The translations under genes were made by a program, and so were the position numbers. The notes under the pieces are model-generated. The model saw only the letters and a program-made list of their open reading frames with translations. It searched no databases and had not been told where the DNA came from. DNA of 9,253 nt from an uncultured Roseiflexaceae bacterium (GTDB taxonomy: Bacteria > Chloroflexota > Chloroflexia > Chloroflexales > Roseiflexaceae): NCBI GenBank assembly GCA_903932805.1, contig CAIZHO010000096.1, positions 1 through 9,253 of the forward strand, given 5' to 3'. This document shows positions 1 to 6,779 of the stretch, piece after piece (the first letter of the stretch is position 1; each line of letters starts with the position of its first letter).

Positions 1-2656
1 CTTCTACCGCATCTATGGCGGTGGGGGGTTGTTTGGCACGTATTATCTTTTGAAGCATACGCCAGCCAAAATCGACCCACTATCGGCAGAGAACATCTTG
101 GTGTTCAGCAACAGTGTCGTGGCTGGGTATCCTGGCGCAGGGTTAGTACGCTACGTCGTAACAACCAAATCCCCGCTCAGCTACGGGATTGGTGAGACGC
201 GTACCGAAGGTCCGTGGGCCGTTTCGCTCAAGAAGTCGGGGTTCGATGCAATCATCGTGCATGGTCGTTCAGAGCGTCCCGTCAGCCTCGTCATCGAAGA
301 CGGCGTGCCTCGTATCGTCGATGCATCGCCTCTGTGGGGCAAAACTGTCGGAGCGACCACTGATACCATCGCCCAAGAGTACGATCGGGCCACCGACGTC
401 GCGACAATCGGTCCCGCCGGTGAGAACCTCGTCCGCTATGCAAGCATCGTGAGCAGTCGGACCCATCAAGCCCAACGCCACGGCGTCGGCGCTGTCATGG
501 GCTCGAAGCATCTCAAAGCAATAATCTTGATAGGCGGTACACTCCCCCCCATTGCCGATCCTGACAAAATGGCAGCAGTAAATGCCCGCTTTGCTGCGGA
601 CATGAAAAAGAACACGCTGTCCATGTGGCAGAAAGATCTGCCAGGGTTTGCCGTTTGGGTGCATACACATGGCCTCGACGCAGCCCTCAACACCGAGAAC
701 TACCGAACTGCTTCGTTCGAATACCTAGAAAACTACAAAGCCTCGACGTGGATGCCGTATTTTCAAGCAAACGCAAAGTGTCCAGGGTGTCCCAATGACT
801 GTATCAAGATCTATCACAATCACGATGCAGACCTTGACATGCGGGCGGGCGGTATGCACCAAGAGATAAGCGGTACCATGGGGCCAAACATCGGTACGCA
901 GCACCCGCGCGCAGTCATGCGCTACAACAATCTGTGCAATCAATATGGTTTGGATCCCGTGTCGTTAGGGTTCACCCTTTCGTTTGCCATGGAAGCAAAC
1001 GAACGCGGTCTTATTCCCACGCATTTCTTGGAAGGGGCCAGCCTACGCTTTGGCAATACCGATACCACGTTGCAAATGGTTGAACATATCGTCAAGCGTA
1101 CCGGCTTTGGCGATATATTGGCAGAAGGCTCAATGCGGGCCGCTGCCAAAATCGGCAATGGCACAGAGCGCTATGCGATGCATGTCAAAGGGGTAGAGCT
1201 TGTCCCCTTTGAACCTCGTAGTCAGAGCAATTTGGCACTCGGCTATGCGACTGCACCCATCGGGCCACGGTATGACATCTGCGAACACGATTGGGATTTC
1301 GACACACAGGTAGGATGGGATCACTCACTCGATTATGCACGGACCCTCGGTATTGTCGAGCGCATCCCCATGGAGTACCTCGGCCCCAAGAAAGTACGCA
1401 ACTACAAAGCCCTACACACCCTTTGGTCTGCTGCAGACGCACTAGCGTTTTGTATCTTTGCCATTGCACCGACCCGCGCGATGAGCCTGCAAATGATGAC
1501 CGACATGCTCGCAGCCGTAACAGGCTGGGAAACGTCTTCGTACGAATTGCTCCGCTTCGGTGAACGAAGAACCCATCTCATGCAACTATATAACCGGCGC
1601 GAAGGCATCGATGCGAGCGCCGATACGCTCCCTGCACGATTTTTTGAAGAACCAATCGATACGGGCGACAAAGCGGGCGTTGTGCTCGACAAAGTTGCAT
1701 TCGATGCCGAAATTGCACTCTACTATCAGATGATGGGCTGGGACGAAGCGGGAGTTCCACGGGTCGCGACCCTCTACGAATATCACCTCGAATGGGCAAT
1801 TGACCAACTGCCTGTCGCTGCGCCGAAGCCAGTCCGAGCCGCACAACCGACCAAGCCCCGCAAAACAACATCGGTTGAACCTGCCGCAATCAGTGAACCT
1901 GCCGCAATCAGTGAACCCGCCGCAATCAGCGAACCCGCCGCAATCAGCGAACCTGCCACAATCAGCGAACCTGCCGCAATCAGCGAACCCGCCGCAATCA
2001 GCGAACCCGCCGCAATCAGCGAACCCGCCGCAATCAGCGAACCTGCCGCAATCAGCGAACCTGCCGCAATCAGCGAACCTGCATTACCGAAGCCACAACA
2101 TCAGCGTGGGAACGAAACACCGATAACCTCTGCACTTCTCGAATCACTGCTGACTACAGCACAGTCTGATGAGGTTACTGGGCTAGACACGCCGGTCACC
2201 AACAATTCGGCTATCGCGGCGGTTTCGGACGCAACGGACGGAACATCATCTACACTCCTCACCCCTGAACTCCACGATGAACACAGAATGGCCATGCAGG
2301 CGAACGAACGCAACGCTCAAGATCTGCATGCAGCCGGCATAGAGGCTTCTGACGATGAAATCGCTGCGAATGCTTTGATCAGCGACAAATCTACCAGCCC
2401 ACAACCACAGACACGCCTCCCTGCCCCCGCGGTGAAGCCGTACACGCCGAAGCCGACGTCCGAAGGTGCGATCCTGCCCCCACAACCAAAACCCGAGGAC
2501 TTCGTCTTTCCACCGCCATCCACGCCTCCGCCGCCGACTCCCGTTGTGCCCAAACCGGCAACACGCACCACCATAGCAAAACGTCTCAGCATCCAGGAAC
2601 TGCTCAGCGCTGAGATGCCACATATTACCCCTCCGGCCCCACCGGAAGAGAAATAG
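1..2656 (+). CDS. Aldehyde ferredoxin oxidoreductase family protein with long C-terminal extension (5' partial)
   Basis: Tungsto- or molybdo-bispterin enzyme, expected to oxidise an aldehyde to the carboxylic acid and pass electrons to ferredoxin in the cytoplasm. The reading frame is open to the left edge (frame starts at base 2) and encodes FYRIYGGGGLFGTYYLL, the typical AOR N-terminal glycine motif, so TTG at 29 is internal and only a short N-terminus is missing. Numbering from that TTG: GPAGENL and GVGAVMGSKHLKA mark AOR domain 1. Cys251, Cys254 and Cys258 form CxxCxxxC and Cys475 (DALAFC) is the fourth [4Fe-4S] ligand. Residues 304-309 (NQYGLD) and 470-475 match the two pterin-binding DxxGL(C/D) motifs, the second with Ala-Phe in place of Gly-Leu. 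Family members are about 600-620 residues and the match stops near residue 590. The remaining 285 residues are low complexity. The family is certain; the substrate and subfamily are not. Confidence 0.9.
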   Translation, partial: FYRIYGGGGLFGTYYLLKHTPAKIDPLSAENILVFSNSVVAGYPGAGLVRYVVTTKSPLSYGIGETRTEGPWAVSLKKSGFDAIIVHGRSERPVSLVIEDGVPRIVDASPLWGKTVGATTDTIAQEYDRATDVATIGPAGENLVRYASIVSSRTHQAQRHGVGAVMGSKHLKAIILIGGTLPPIADPDKMAAVNARFAADMKKNTLSMWQKDLPGFAVWVHTHGLDAALNTENYRTASFEYLENYKASTWMPYFQANAKCPGCPNDCIKIYHNHDADLDMRAGGMHQEISGTMGPNIGTQHPRAVMRYNNLCNQYGLDPVSLGFTLSFAMEANERGLIPTHFLEGASLRFGNTDTTLQMVEHIVKRTGFGDILAEGSMRAAAKIGNGTERYAMHVKGVELVPFEPRSQSNLALGYATAPIGPRYDICEHDWDFDTQVGWDHSLDYARTLGIVERIPMEYLGPKKVRNYKALHTLWSAADALAFCIFAIAPTRAMSLQMMTDMLAAVTGWETSSYELLRFGERRTHLMQLYNRREGIDASADTLPARFFEEPIDTGDKAGVVLDKVAFDAEIALYYQMMGWDEAGVPRVATLYEYHLEWAIDQLPVAAPKPVRAAQPTKPRKTTSVEPAAISEPAAISEPAAISEPAAISEPATISEPAAISEPAAISEPAAISEPAAISEPAAISEPAAISEPALPKPQHQRGNETPITSALLESLLTTAQSDEVTGLDTPVTNNSAIAAVSDATDGTSSTLLTPELHDEHRMAMQANERNAQDLHAAGIEASDDEIAANALISDKSTSPQPQTRLPAPAVKPYTPKPTSEGAILPPQPKPEDFVFPPPSTPPPPTPVVPKPATRTTIAKRLSIQELLSAEMPHITPPAPPEEK
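1800..2653 (+). other. Low-complexity, proline-rich C-terminal extension of the AOR-family protein
   Basis: This is the part of the AOR reading frame beyond the catalytic domains, about 285 residues and in frame without interruption. In order it has a basic linker (PKPVRAAQPTKPRKTTSV), the EPAAIS repeat (residues 617-684), an acidic Ser/Thr/Ala-rich stretch with two possible helices (ALLESLLTTA and the segment around MAMQANERNAQDLHAAG), a proline-rich segment around positions 2400-2560 with PPPP runs, and a short possible helix (residues 850-863, AKRLSIQELLSAEM) followed by a Pro-rich end. I recognise no folded domain. It is probably disordered and may act as a tether or interaction tail. That role is inference. 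Confidence 0.75.
1877..2082 (+). repeat. 18-bp tandem repeat, 11 full copies plus a partial one, coding for (EPAAIS)n
   Basis: The unit is GAACCYGCCGCAATCAGY, in frame and therefore translated as Glu-Pro-Ala-Ala-Ile-Ser. Eleven complete copies start at 1877 and every 18 bp up to 2057, and an eight-base remnant ends at 2082. Copies differ only at three positions: the third base of the Pro codon (T in copies 1, 2, 5, 6, 10 and 11; C in 3, 4, 7, 8 and 9), the Ser codon (AGT in copies 1 and 2, AGC elsewhere), and one G-to-A change in copy 5 that gives EPATIS. Near-identity at the DNA level, beyond what the protein needs, indicates recent expansion by slippage or unequal exchange. Confidence 0.97.
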
Positions 2657-2659
2657 CAC

Positions 2660-2668
2660 TGTTACAAT
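2660..2668 (+). promoter_or_regulatory. Possible extended -10 promoter for the fuconate dehydratase gene
   Basis: TGTTACAAT matches the extended -10 pattern TGnTATAAT at all but one defined base and lies four bases after the AOR stop codon. Transcription would start near 2675 and leave a leader of about 24 nt before the ATG at 2699. No -35 hexamer is visible at the usual distance, where the sequence is still AOR coding region. The next gene may equally be transcribed by read-through from AOR. Confidence 0.3.
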
Positions 2669-2698
2669 ACGAGGAGATTCACCCTAGCGAGAAGCGTT

Positions 2699-3931
2699 AT
2701 GACAACCATCCGTGCGGTCAAAAGTGTCGACTGCGTCTACCCGCTCGCTCCGGGTGAAGGTGCCGACGCCGTCCATACCCAGCCTGACTATGCATATGCA
2801 GTATGCCTCATCGAAACCGACACACCGTTGCGTGGTGTCGGTTTTGCGTTTACCCTCGGCGGCGGCAATCAGCTTGTCTGCGCTGCGATAGACGCACTGG
2901 CGAACATCCTCATCGGAAAAGAGATAGAGGAACTCATGGCATCCTATGGGGCAATCTCATATGCCATCGCCAACCATCACCAGTACCGTTGGCTCGGCCC
3001 GCACAAAGGCGTCGTCCATCTCGCACTCGCTGCAATAACCAATGCATGCTTTGACCTATGGGCAAAACAGCGCGGTGTCCCGTTATGGAAACTGCTCTTA
3101 GACTTGTCACCTGCAGCACTTGTTGCCACACTCGACATGAGCCATTTGCACGATGTGTTGAGCCCTACTGATGCACTGACCATCCTCACCACCGCACAGA
3201 CAAGTCGCGCTCAACGCATCGACGTACTGGATCGAGGGTACCCTGGCTATGACACGTCTGTCGGTTGGTTCCATTACAACGAGGCACAGGTCCGCGAAAA
3301 CGCCAAGCGCTCACGGCAGGCTGGCTTTGGTGCAGTCAAACTCAAAGTCGGGGCACGTGACCCGCTATACGATTTGCGCCGTGCTGCTGCGGTACGCGAA
3401 GAACTCGGACCTTCGGCAACGCTCATGCTCGATGCCAATCAACAATGGAGCCTAGAGCAAGCACTCTCGATGTGCGCCCAATTTTCCGACATTAACCCGT
3501 TCTGGATCGAAGAGCCGACGCATCCAGACGACATCGTCGCCCACCAACGGATAGCCCGCGAGATAGCACCCTTGCGAGTAGCTGCTGGTGAGCACCTTCC
3601 GAATGCCATCGTATTCAAAAACTACCTACAAATGAACGCATGTCATTATGTCCAAGCAGATTGTGTCCGGATAGGCGGCGTCAGTGAGTTTTTGACGATC
3701 AGCTTGCTCGCACGGCACTTCGGCCTCCCCATTGCACCACACGTCGGCGATATGGGCCAAGTCCACCAACATTTGGTCCTGTTTAATCACATCGGGATGG
3801 GTCATGAACGGCTCTTTCTCGAATACATACCCCATCTCAGACACCACTTTGTGAACCCTGCCATTGTGTGTGACGGTGTCTATCACACCCCACAAGAAGC
3901 CGGCAGTAGCAGTGATTTGATTGGTATCTGA
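2699..3931 (+). CDS. fucD: L-fuconate dehydratase-like enzyme of the enolase superfamily
   Basis: Predicted cytoplasmic Mg2+-dependent acid-sugar dehydratase converting L-fuconate to 2-keto-3-deoxy-L-fuconate in non-phosphorylating L-fucose breakdown. The 410 residues follow the layout of FucD and its human relative ENOSF1: an N-terminal capping domain (FTLGGGN; RWLGPHKGVVHLALAA; DLWAKQ), then a (beta/alpha)7-beta barrel. Active-site residues visible are the Lys-x-Lys pair K214/K216, metal ligands D245 (DANQQW), E271 (WIEEPT) and E298 (AGEHLPN), and the general acid/base pair D321 and H348 (APHVGD). The gene starts 42 bp after AOR. No ATG, GTG or TTG occurs in frame in the bases just upstream, so ATG 2699 is the start. 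Its Shine-Dalgarno is weak (GAGAAG four bases before, with a better GAGGAG 22 bases away). The C-terminus is some 25 residues shorter than in typical FucD. Another acid sugar could be the substrate; the dehydratase type is well supported. Confidence 0.82.
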   Translation: MTTIRAVKSVDCVYPLAPGEGADAVHTQPDYAYAVCLIETDTPLRGVGFAFTLGGGNQLVCAAIDALANILIGKEIEELMASYGAISYAIANHHQYRWLGPHKGVVHLALAAITNACFDLWAKQRGVPLWKLLLDLSPAALVATLDMSHLHDVLSPTDALTILTTAQTSRAQRIDVLDRGYPGYDTSVGWFHYNEAQVRENAKRSRQAGFGAVKLKVGARDPLYDLRRAAAVREELGPSATLMLDANQQWSLEQALSMCAQFSDINPFWIEEPTHPDDIVAHQRIAREIAPLRVAAGEHLPNAIVFKNYLQMNACHYVQADCVRIGGVSEFLTISLLARHFGLPIAPHVGDMGQVHQHLVLFNHIGMGHERLFLEYIPHLRHHFVNPAIVCDGVYHTPQEAGSSSDLIGI

Positions 3932-3949
3932 CGAGATTTAACGAAAATC

Positions 3950-3978
3950 TTGCACCATTGCGTGTCGGACCGTATTAC
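3950..3978 (+). promoter_or_regulatory. Weak candidate promoter for htpG
   Basis: TTGCAC (3950-3955) and TATTAC (3973-3978) are separated by 17 bp, the standard spacing, although each hexamer matches the consensus only partly (3 of 6 and 4 of 6). The initiation point would lie near 3985, about 25 nt before the GTG start. No CIRCE inverted repeat (HrcA operator) is present between 3932 and 4010. The existence of a promoter in this gap is more likely than this exact assignment. Confidence 0.25.
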
Positions 3979-3999
3979 TATACGAAAAAGCCGTTTTTC

Positions 4000-4005
4000 A
4001 GGAGG
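4000..4005 (+). promoter_or_regulatory. Shine-Dalgarno sequence for htpG
   Basis: AGGAGG lies five bases before GTG 4011 and decides that GTG is the start codon. The ATG at 4006 is out of frame with the Hsp90 sequence and abuts the Shine-Dalgarno. Confidence 0.85.
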
Positions 4006-4010
4006 ATGTT

Positions 4011-5846
4011 GTGTCTCAAGACAATGCCGTTCCATTCCGTGCCGAGATGCGTCAATTGCTCCATATTTTGACGCATTCGTTGTACTCTGACCGCGAAATC
4101 TTCTTGCGTGAATTGCTTTCGAATGCCGCCGATGCCATCAATCGGGTGCGCTTTGTCCAACTCACCAACGCCGATGTGCGCAACCCTGACCTCGAACCAG
4201 CCATCATCATTCAGATTGACGCAGATGCAAACACGATAACCATCAGCGACACCGGCTCGGGGATGACCCGCGACGAACTCGCCGAGAATCTCGGCACCAT
4301 CGCCAAGTCCGGCACAAAAGCAATGCTCGAGTCGCTCGATGCCGGCCAACGTGGCGATCTCGTCGGTCAGTTCGGCGTGGGATTCTACTCTGCGTTCGTC
4401 GTTGCAGACCGGGTAACGGTCCTTTCGCAGTCGTATCTGCCAGACGCCGAAGCAGCCGAATGGGAATGCGATGGAAACGACACGTTCGTCATCCGCGCTG
4501 CAAACCGCGCCGAGCGGGGAACAACCATTACGCTCCATCTGAAAGAAGACGCCAAAGAATTCGCCAGCGAATGGAAGCTCAAGCAGATTATTCAAAAGCA
4601 TTCCCGTTATATTCCTGTTCCAATCATGATTGGCGACGACGTCGTCAATGACACCCAAGCACTCTGGCGGGTCGCACCACGCACCGTCGAAGCAAGCCAA
4701 TACACCGATTTTTATCAGCAATTGACGTACGAAATGGACGAGCCGCTGGCCACCGTGCATCTCTCAACAGACGCACCAATCGACCTGCACGCGCTCCTGT
4801 TTATCCCCGCCAAACGTGAACGCGGGATGATCGAACGGCGTATCGAAGGGAACATCGCACTCTACAGTCGCCGTGTCCTGATCCAGGCCGAGACCAAAGA
4901 AGCACTCCCGAGCTGGCTCCGCTTCATGGAGGGTGTCGTCGACAGCGAAGATTTGCCACTCAATGTGTCACGCGAAATGGTGCAGGGGTCTGCGACCATG
5001 GCCCGCATCAAAAAGACCCTCACCAGTCGGGTCATCAAAGAAATCAATGACATGGCGGCATCCGATACCGACAAGTTTGCGGCGTTCTGGAACGAATTCG
5101 GTATCTTTTTCAAAGAAGGGATCGCCGTAGATCCATCAGCCAAAGACGAAATCCTGCCCTTGCTGCGCTTCCACACCAGCGATGGTGATGCATTGAGTAC
5201 ATTTGATGCGTATATTGCGCGCATGAAACCCGATCAGACCGAGATCTACTACGTACATGCAAACGACCTCGCCAGCGCAAAACAGAGCCCACATCTCGAT
5301 GCGGTGCATGCACGTGGCATCGAAGCGTTGCTCCTCACCGACATGGTCGACCCGTTCATGATGCAACACGTCCGGGAGGTCCAAGGCAAAAAATTGCGCA
5401 ACCTCGACGACCCGGATGTCGTGCTGCCCGGTGAAGACGCCGCCCAGACAAGCACGCTGGATGATACACAGTTGCTCGCTGTTGTCGAAGGCTTCAAGCA
5501 CGTCCTCGGCAACCGTATCGACGGTGTCCAAGCATCACAAGTCCTGCGCAACCATCCGCTCCGACTTGTCGCTACGACGAACAGCGACATGGAGCGAATG
5601 CGACGCATGATTGAACGCGACACAAGCGCCCCACCCCGCAAAGTCGAGTTCAACCAGGCGCATCCCATCATCACCGGCGTCGCAAGCCGCTTGGCGCATA
5701 ATCCCGACGATGCAATCGCCGCAGCGGTCATTGAACAACTGTACGCCAGTGCACAGTTGCTGGATGGCAGCGCCCTGGACCCAGCCGCAATGGTCAAACG
5801 GCTCGAGACACTCATGCAAGCGGCGGTCTCGGCACCGCTCGAGTAA
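4011..5846 (+). CDS. htpG: Molecular chaperone HtpG (bacterial Hsp90)
   Basis: ATP-dependent dimeric chaperone of the cytoplasm that helps remodel client proteins, often with DnaK. The 611 residues are close to the family norm (about 620). The N-terminal GHKL ATPase domain shows Glu34 and Asn38 in LRELLSNAADA (catalytic base and Mg2+ site), Asp80 in SDTGSGMT (adenine contact), the lid region with GTIAKSGT, and GQFGVGFYSAF at 119-129. The middle domain has LPLNVSRE, with Arg321 the likely arginine that contacts the ATP gamma-phosphate. The C-terminal dimerisation domain is complete and lacks the eukaryotic MEEVD tail, as expected in bacteria. Translation starts at GTG behind a strong Shine-Dalgarno. 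The gene is 79 bp downstream of fucD, has no co-chaperone neighbour and ends at a hairpin terminator, so it is probably a single-gene unit. Confidence 0.97.
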   Translation: MSQDNAVPFRAEMRQLLHILTHSLYSDREIFLRELLSNAADAINRVRFVQLTNADVRNPDLEPAIIIQIDADANTITISDTGSGMTRDELAENLGTIAKSGTKAMLESLDAGQRGDLVGQFGVGFYSAFVVADRVTVLSQSYLPDAEAAEWECDGNDTFVIRAANRAERGTTITLHLKEDAKEFASEWKLKQIIQKHSRYIPVPIMIGDDVVNDTQALWRVAPRTVEASQYTDFYQQLTYEMDEPLATVHLSTDAPIDLHALLFIPAKRERGMIERRIEGNIALYSRRVLIQAETKEALPSWLRFMEGVVDSEDLPLNVSREMVQGSATMARIKKTLTSRVIKEINDMAASDTDKFAAFWNEFGIFFKEGIAVDPSAKDEILPLLRFHTSDGDALSTFDAYIARMKPDQTEIYYVHANDLASAKQSPHLDAVHARGIEALLLTDMVDPFMMQHVREVQGKKLRNLDDPDVVLPGEDAAQTSTLDDTQLLAVVEGFKHVLGNRIDGVQASQVLRNHPLRLVATTNSDMERMRRMIERDTSAPPRKVEFNQAHPIITGVASRLAHNPDDAIAAAVIEQLYASAQLLDGSALDPAAMVKRLETLMQAAVSAPLE

Positions 5847-5858
5847 CATTCACACACA

Positions 5859-5891
5859 AAACCCCCGCAGAGCGGTGCTCTGCGGGGGTTT
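5859..5891. terminator. Bidirectional hairpin terminator between htpG and the pst operon
   Basis: A perfect 15-bp inverted repeat, arms 5859-5873 (AAACCCCCGCAGAGC) and 5877-5891, encloses a three-base loop (GGT). It sits 12 bases after the htpG stop and 12 bases before the stop of the convergent pstB. The A/T ends of the stem give a short U tract on each strand (three Us forward, four reverse), so it can serve both transcripts. The U tracts are short, but the stem is very stable. Confidence 0.9.
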
Positions 5892-5903
5892 CTGTTCAGT
5901 CAT

Positions 5904-6767
5904 TTATCCGAATTGTCCGCTGATGTAATCTTCGGTGCGTTTGTCTGACGGCTTCGTAAACAACTCGTCAGTCGGTCCTGATTCGATCAGTTCGCCGTAC
6001 CGCTTCTCACGATTCATCAGCATGAACGCAGTAATGTCTGAAACGCGCGCTGCTTGCTGCATGTTATGCGTCACAATGATGATGGTGAATTGCTCGCGCA
6101 GGTCGTAGATCAAATCTTCGATTTTGAGCGATGCAATTGGGTCGAGCGCAGAGCACGGTTCGTCCATCAAGATGACTTCGGGGTTGGTAGCAATAGCACG
6201 TGCGATGCACAGTCGCTGTTGTTGCCCACCTGATAACGCGGTACCAAATGAACTGTGCAATCGGTCTTTGACCTCATCCCACAATGCGGCCCGGCGCAAC
6301 GATTGTTCGACGCGCTCGGCGAGTGTCGTGCGATTCCGTATCCCCAAAACCCGCAATCCATAGGCGACATTTTCGAAGATGCTCAGCTGGAATGGATTGG
6401 GGCGTTGAAAAACCATCCCGACACGACGCCGGAGCAATACCGAATCGACCGATGGGTCGTAGACGTTGATTCCGTCGAGGAGAAGTTCGCCCTCGGCGCG
6501 TGCCCCTTCGGTCGCATCATGCATGCGATTTATGGACCGCAATAATGTTGATTTGCCGCATCCGGACGGTCCAATGATGGCCGTCACGCGATGTGCAGGC
6601 ATCGACATTGATACATTTCGTATTGCCTGGAACGCGCCATAGTGAAAGCCAAAGTTCCGGAGCTCTATTTTGTTTTCGTCCACCGTCGCCAGCTGGCCGG
6701 TTTTGACACGCTGACCAACGATAGCACCGAATCCAATCCCACGGGTTAGTGTCATTGCACGTTCCAT
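5904..6767 (-). CDS. pstB: Phosphate ABC transporter ATP-binding protein PstB (copy 1, operon-distal)
   Basis: ATPase subunit that powers phosphate import through PstC/PstA at the inner face of the membrane. Start ATG 6767 (287 aa) is chosen because AAGGA precedes it by seven bases. The frame remains open to 6956, but that part overlaps the previous gene. Features: Walker [10 protein letters not shown] (66-74), Q-loop Gln121 followed by PNPF as is usual in PstB, signature LSGGQ (178-182), Walker B with Glu203 (VILMDE), switch His234, and the typical PstB ending [10 protein letters not shown]. About 32 residues precede the ABC core ([12 protein letters not shown]), more than in many PstB proteins. 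It is last in pstC-pstA-pstB-pstB, 10 bp after the first pstB. Tandem pstB genes are also known in the Bacillus subtilis and Synechocystis pst operons. Confidence 0.95.
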   Translation of the reverse strand: MERAMTLTRGIGFGAIVGQRVKTGQLATVDENKIELRNFGFHYGAFQAIRNVSMSMPAHRVTAIIGPSGCGKSTLLRSINRMHDATEGARAEGELLLDGINVYDPSVDSVLLRRRVGMVFQRPNPFQLSIFENVAYGLRVLGIRNRTTLAERVEQSLRRAALWDEVKDRLHSSFGTALSGGQQQRLCIARAIATNPEVILMDEPCSALDPIASLKIEDLIYDLREQFTIIIVTHNMQQAARVSDITAFMLMNREKRYGELIESGPTDELFTKPSDKRTEDYISGQFG

Positions 6768-6774
6768 GTTCTTT

Positions 6775-6779
6775 TCCTT
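6775..6779 (-). promoter_or_regulatory. Shine-Dalgarno sequence for pstB copy 1
   Basis: On the minus strand, TAAGGA overlaps the stop codon (TAA, 6780-6778) of the preceding pstB. AAGGA lies seven bases before ATG 6767. This supports ATG 6767 over the upstream ATG at 6956, the upstream in-frame codons and the internal ATG at 6755. Confidence 0.75.

Noticed and set aside
29..31. TTG at 29 as the start of the AOR gene
   Set aside because: The frame is open upstream to base 2 and encodes the conserved AOR motif FYRIYGGGGLFG, so the gene begins outside the window.
1877..2082. CRISPR-like array
   Set aside because: The copies are directly adjacent without spacers and are in frame within a gene, so this is a coding tandem repeat.
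1800..2126. Overlapping plus-strand frame with an NLPQSA-type repeat
   Set aside because: It is the 18-bp repeat read in another frame inside the AOR gene, with no ribosome-binding site and no independent support.
2246..2659. Antisense frame of 137 codons opposite the AOR tail
   Set aside because: It is opposite proline codons, giving Gly/Arg-rich sequence, and has no recognisable product or start signal.
2671..2676. GAGGAG as the fucD ribosome-binding site
   Set aside because: It is 22 bases from the only plausible start codon, beyond the normal spacing, and no in-frame start lies closer.
3932..4010. CIRCE (HrcA) heat-shock operator before htpG
   Set aside because: No long inverted repeat of the CIRCE type is present in this gap.
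3978..4760. Antisense frame of 260 codons opposite the start of htpG
   Set aside because: The product has no recognisable motif, and the sense strand encodes a highly conserved Hsp90 ATPase domain across the whole region.
5249..5857. Antisense frame of 202 codons opposite the end of htpG
   Set aside because: Ser/Arg/Cys-rich shadow of the sense codons, without a ribosome-binding site or family resemblance.
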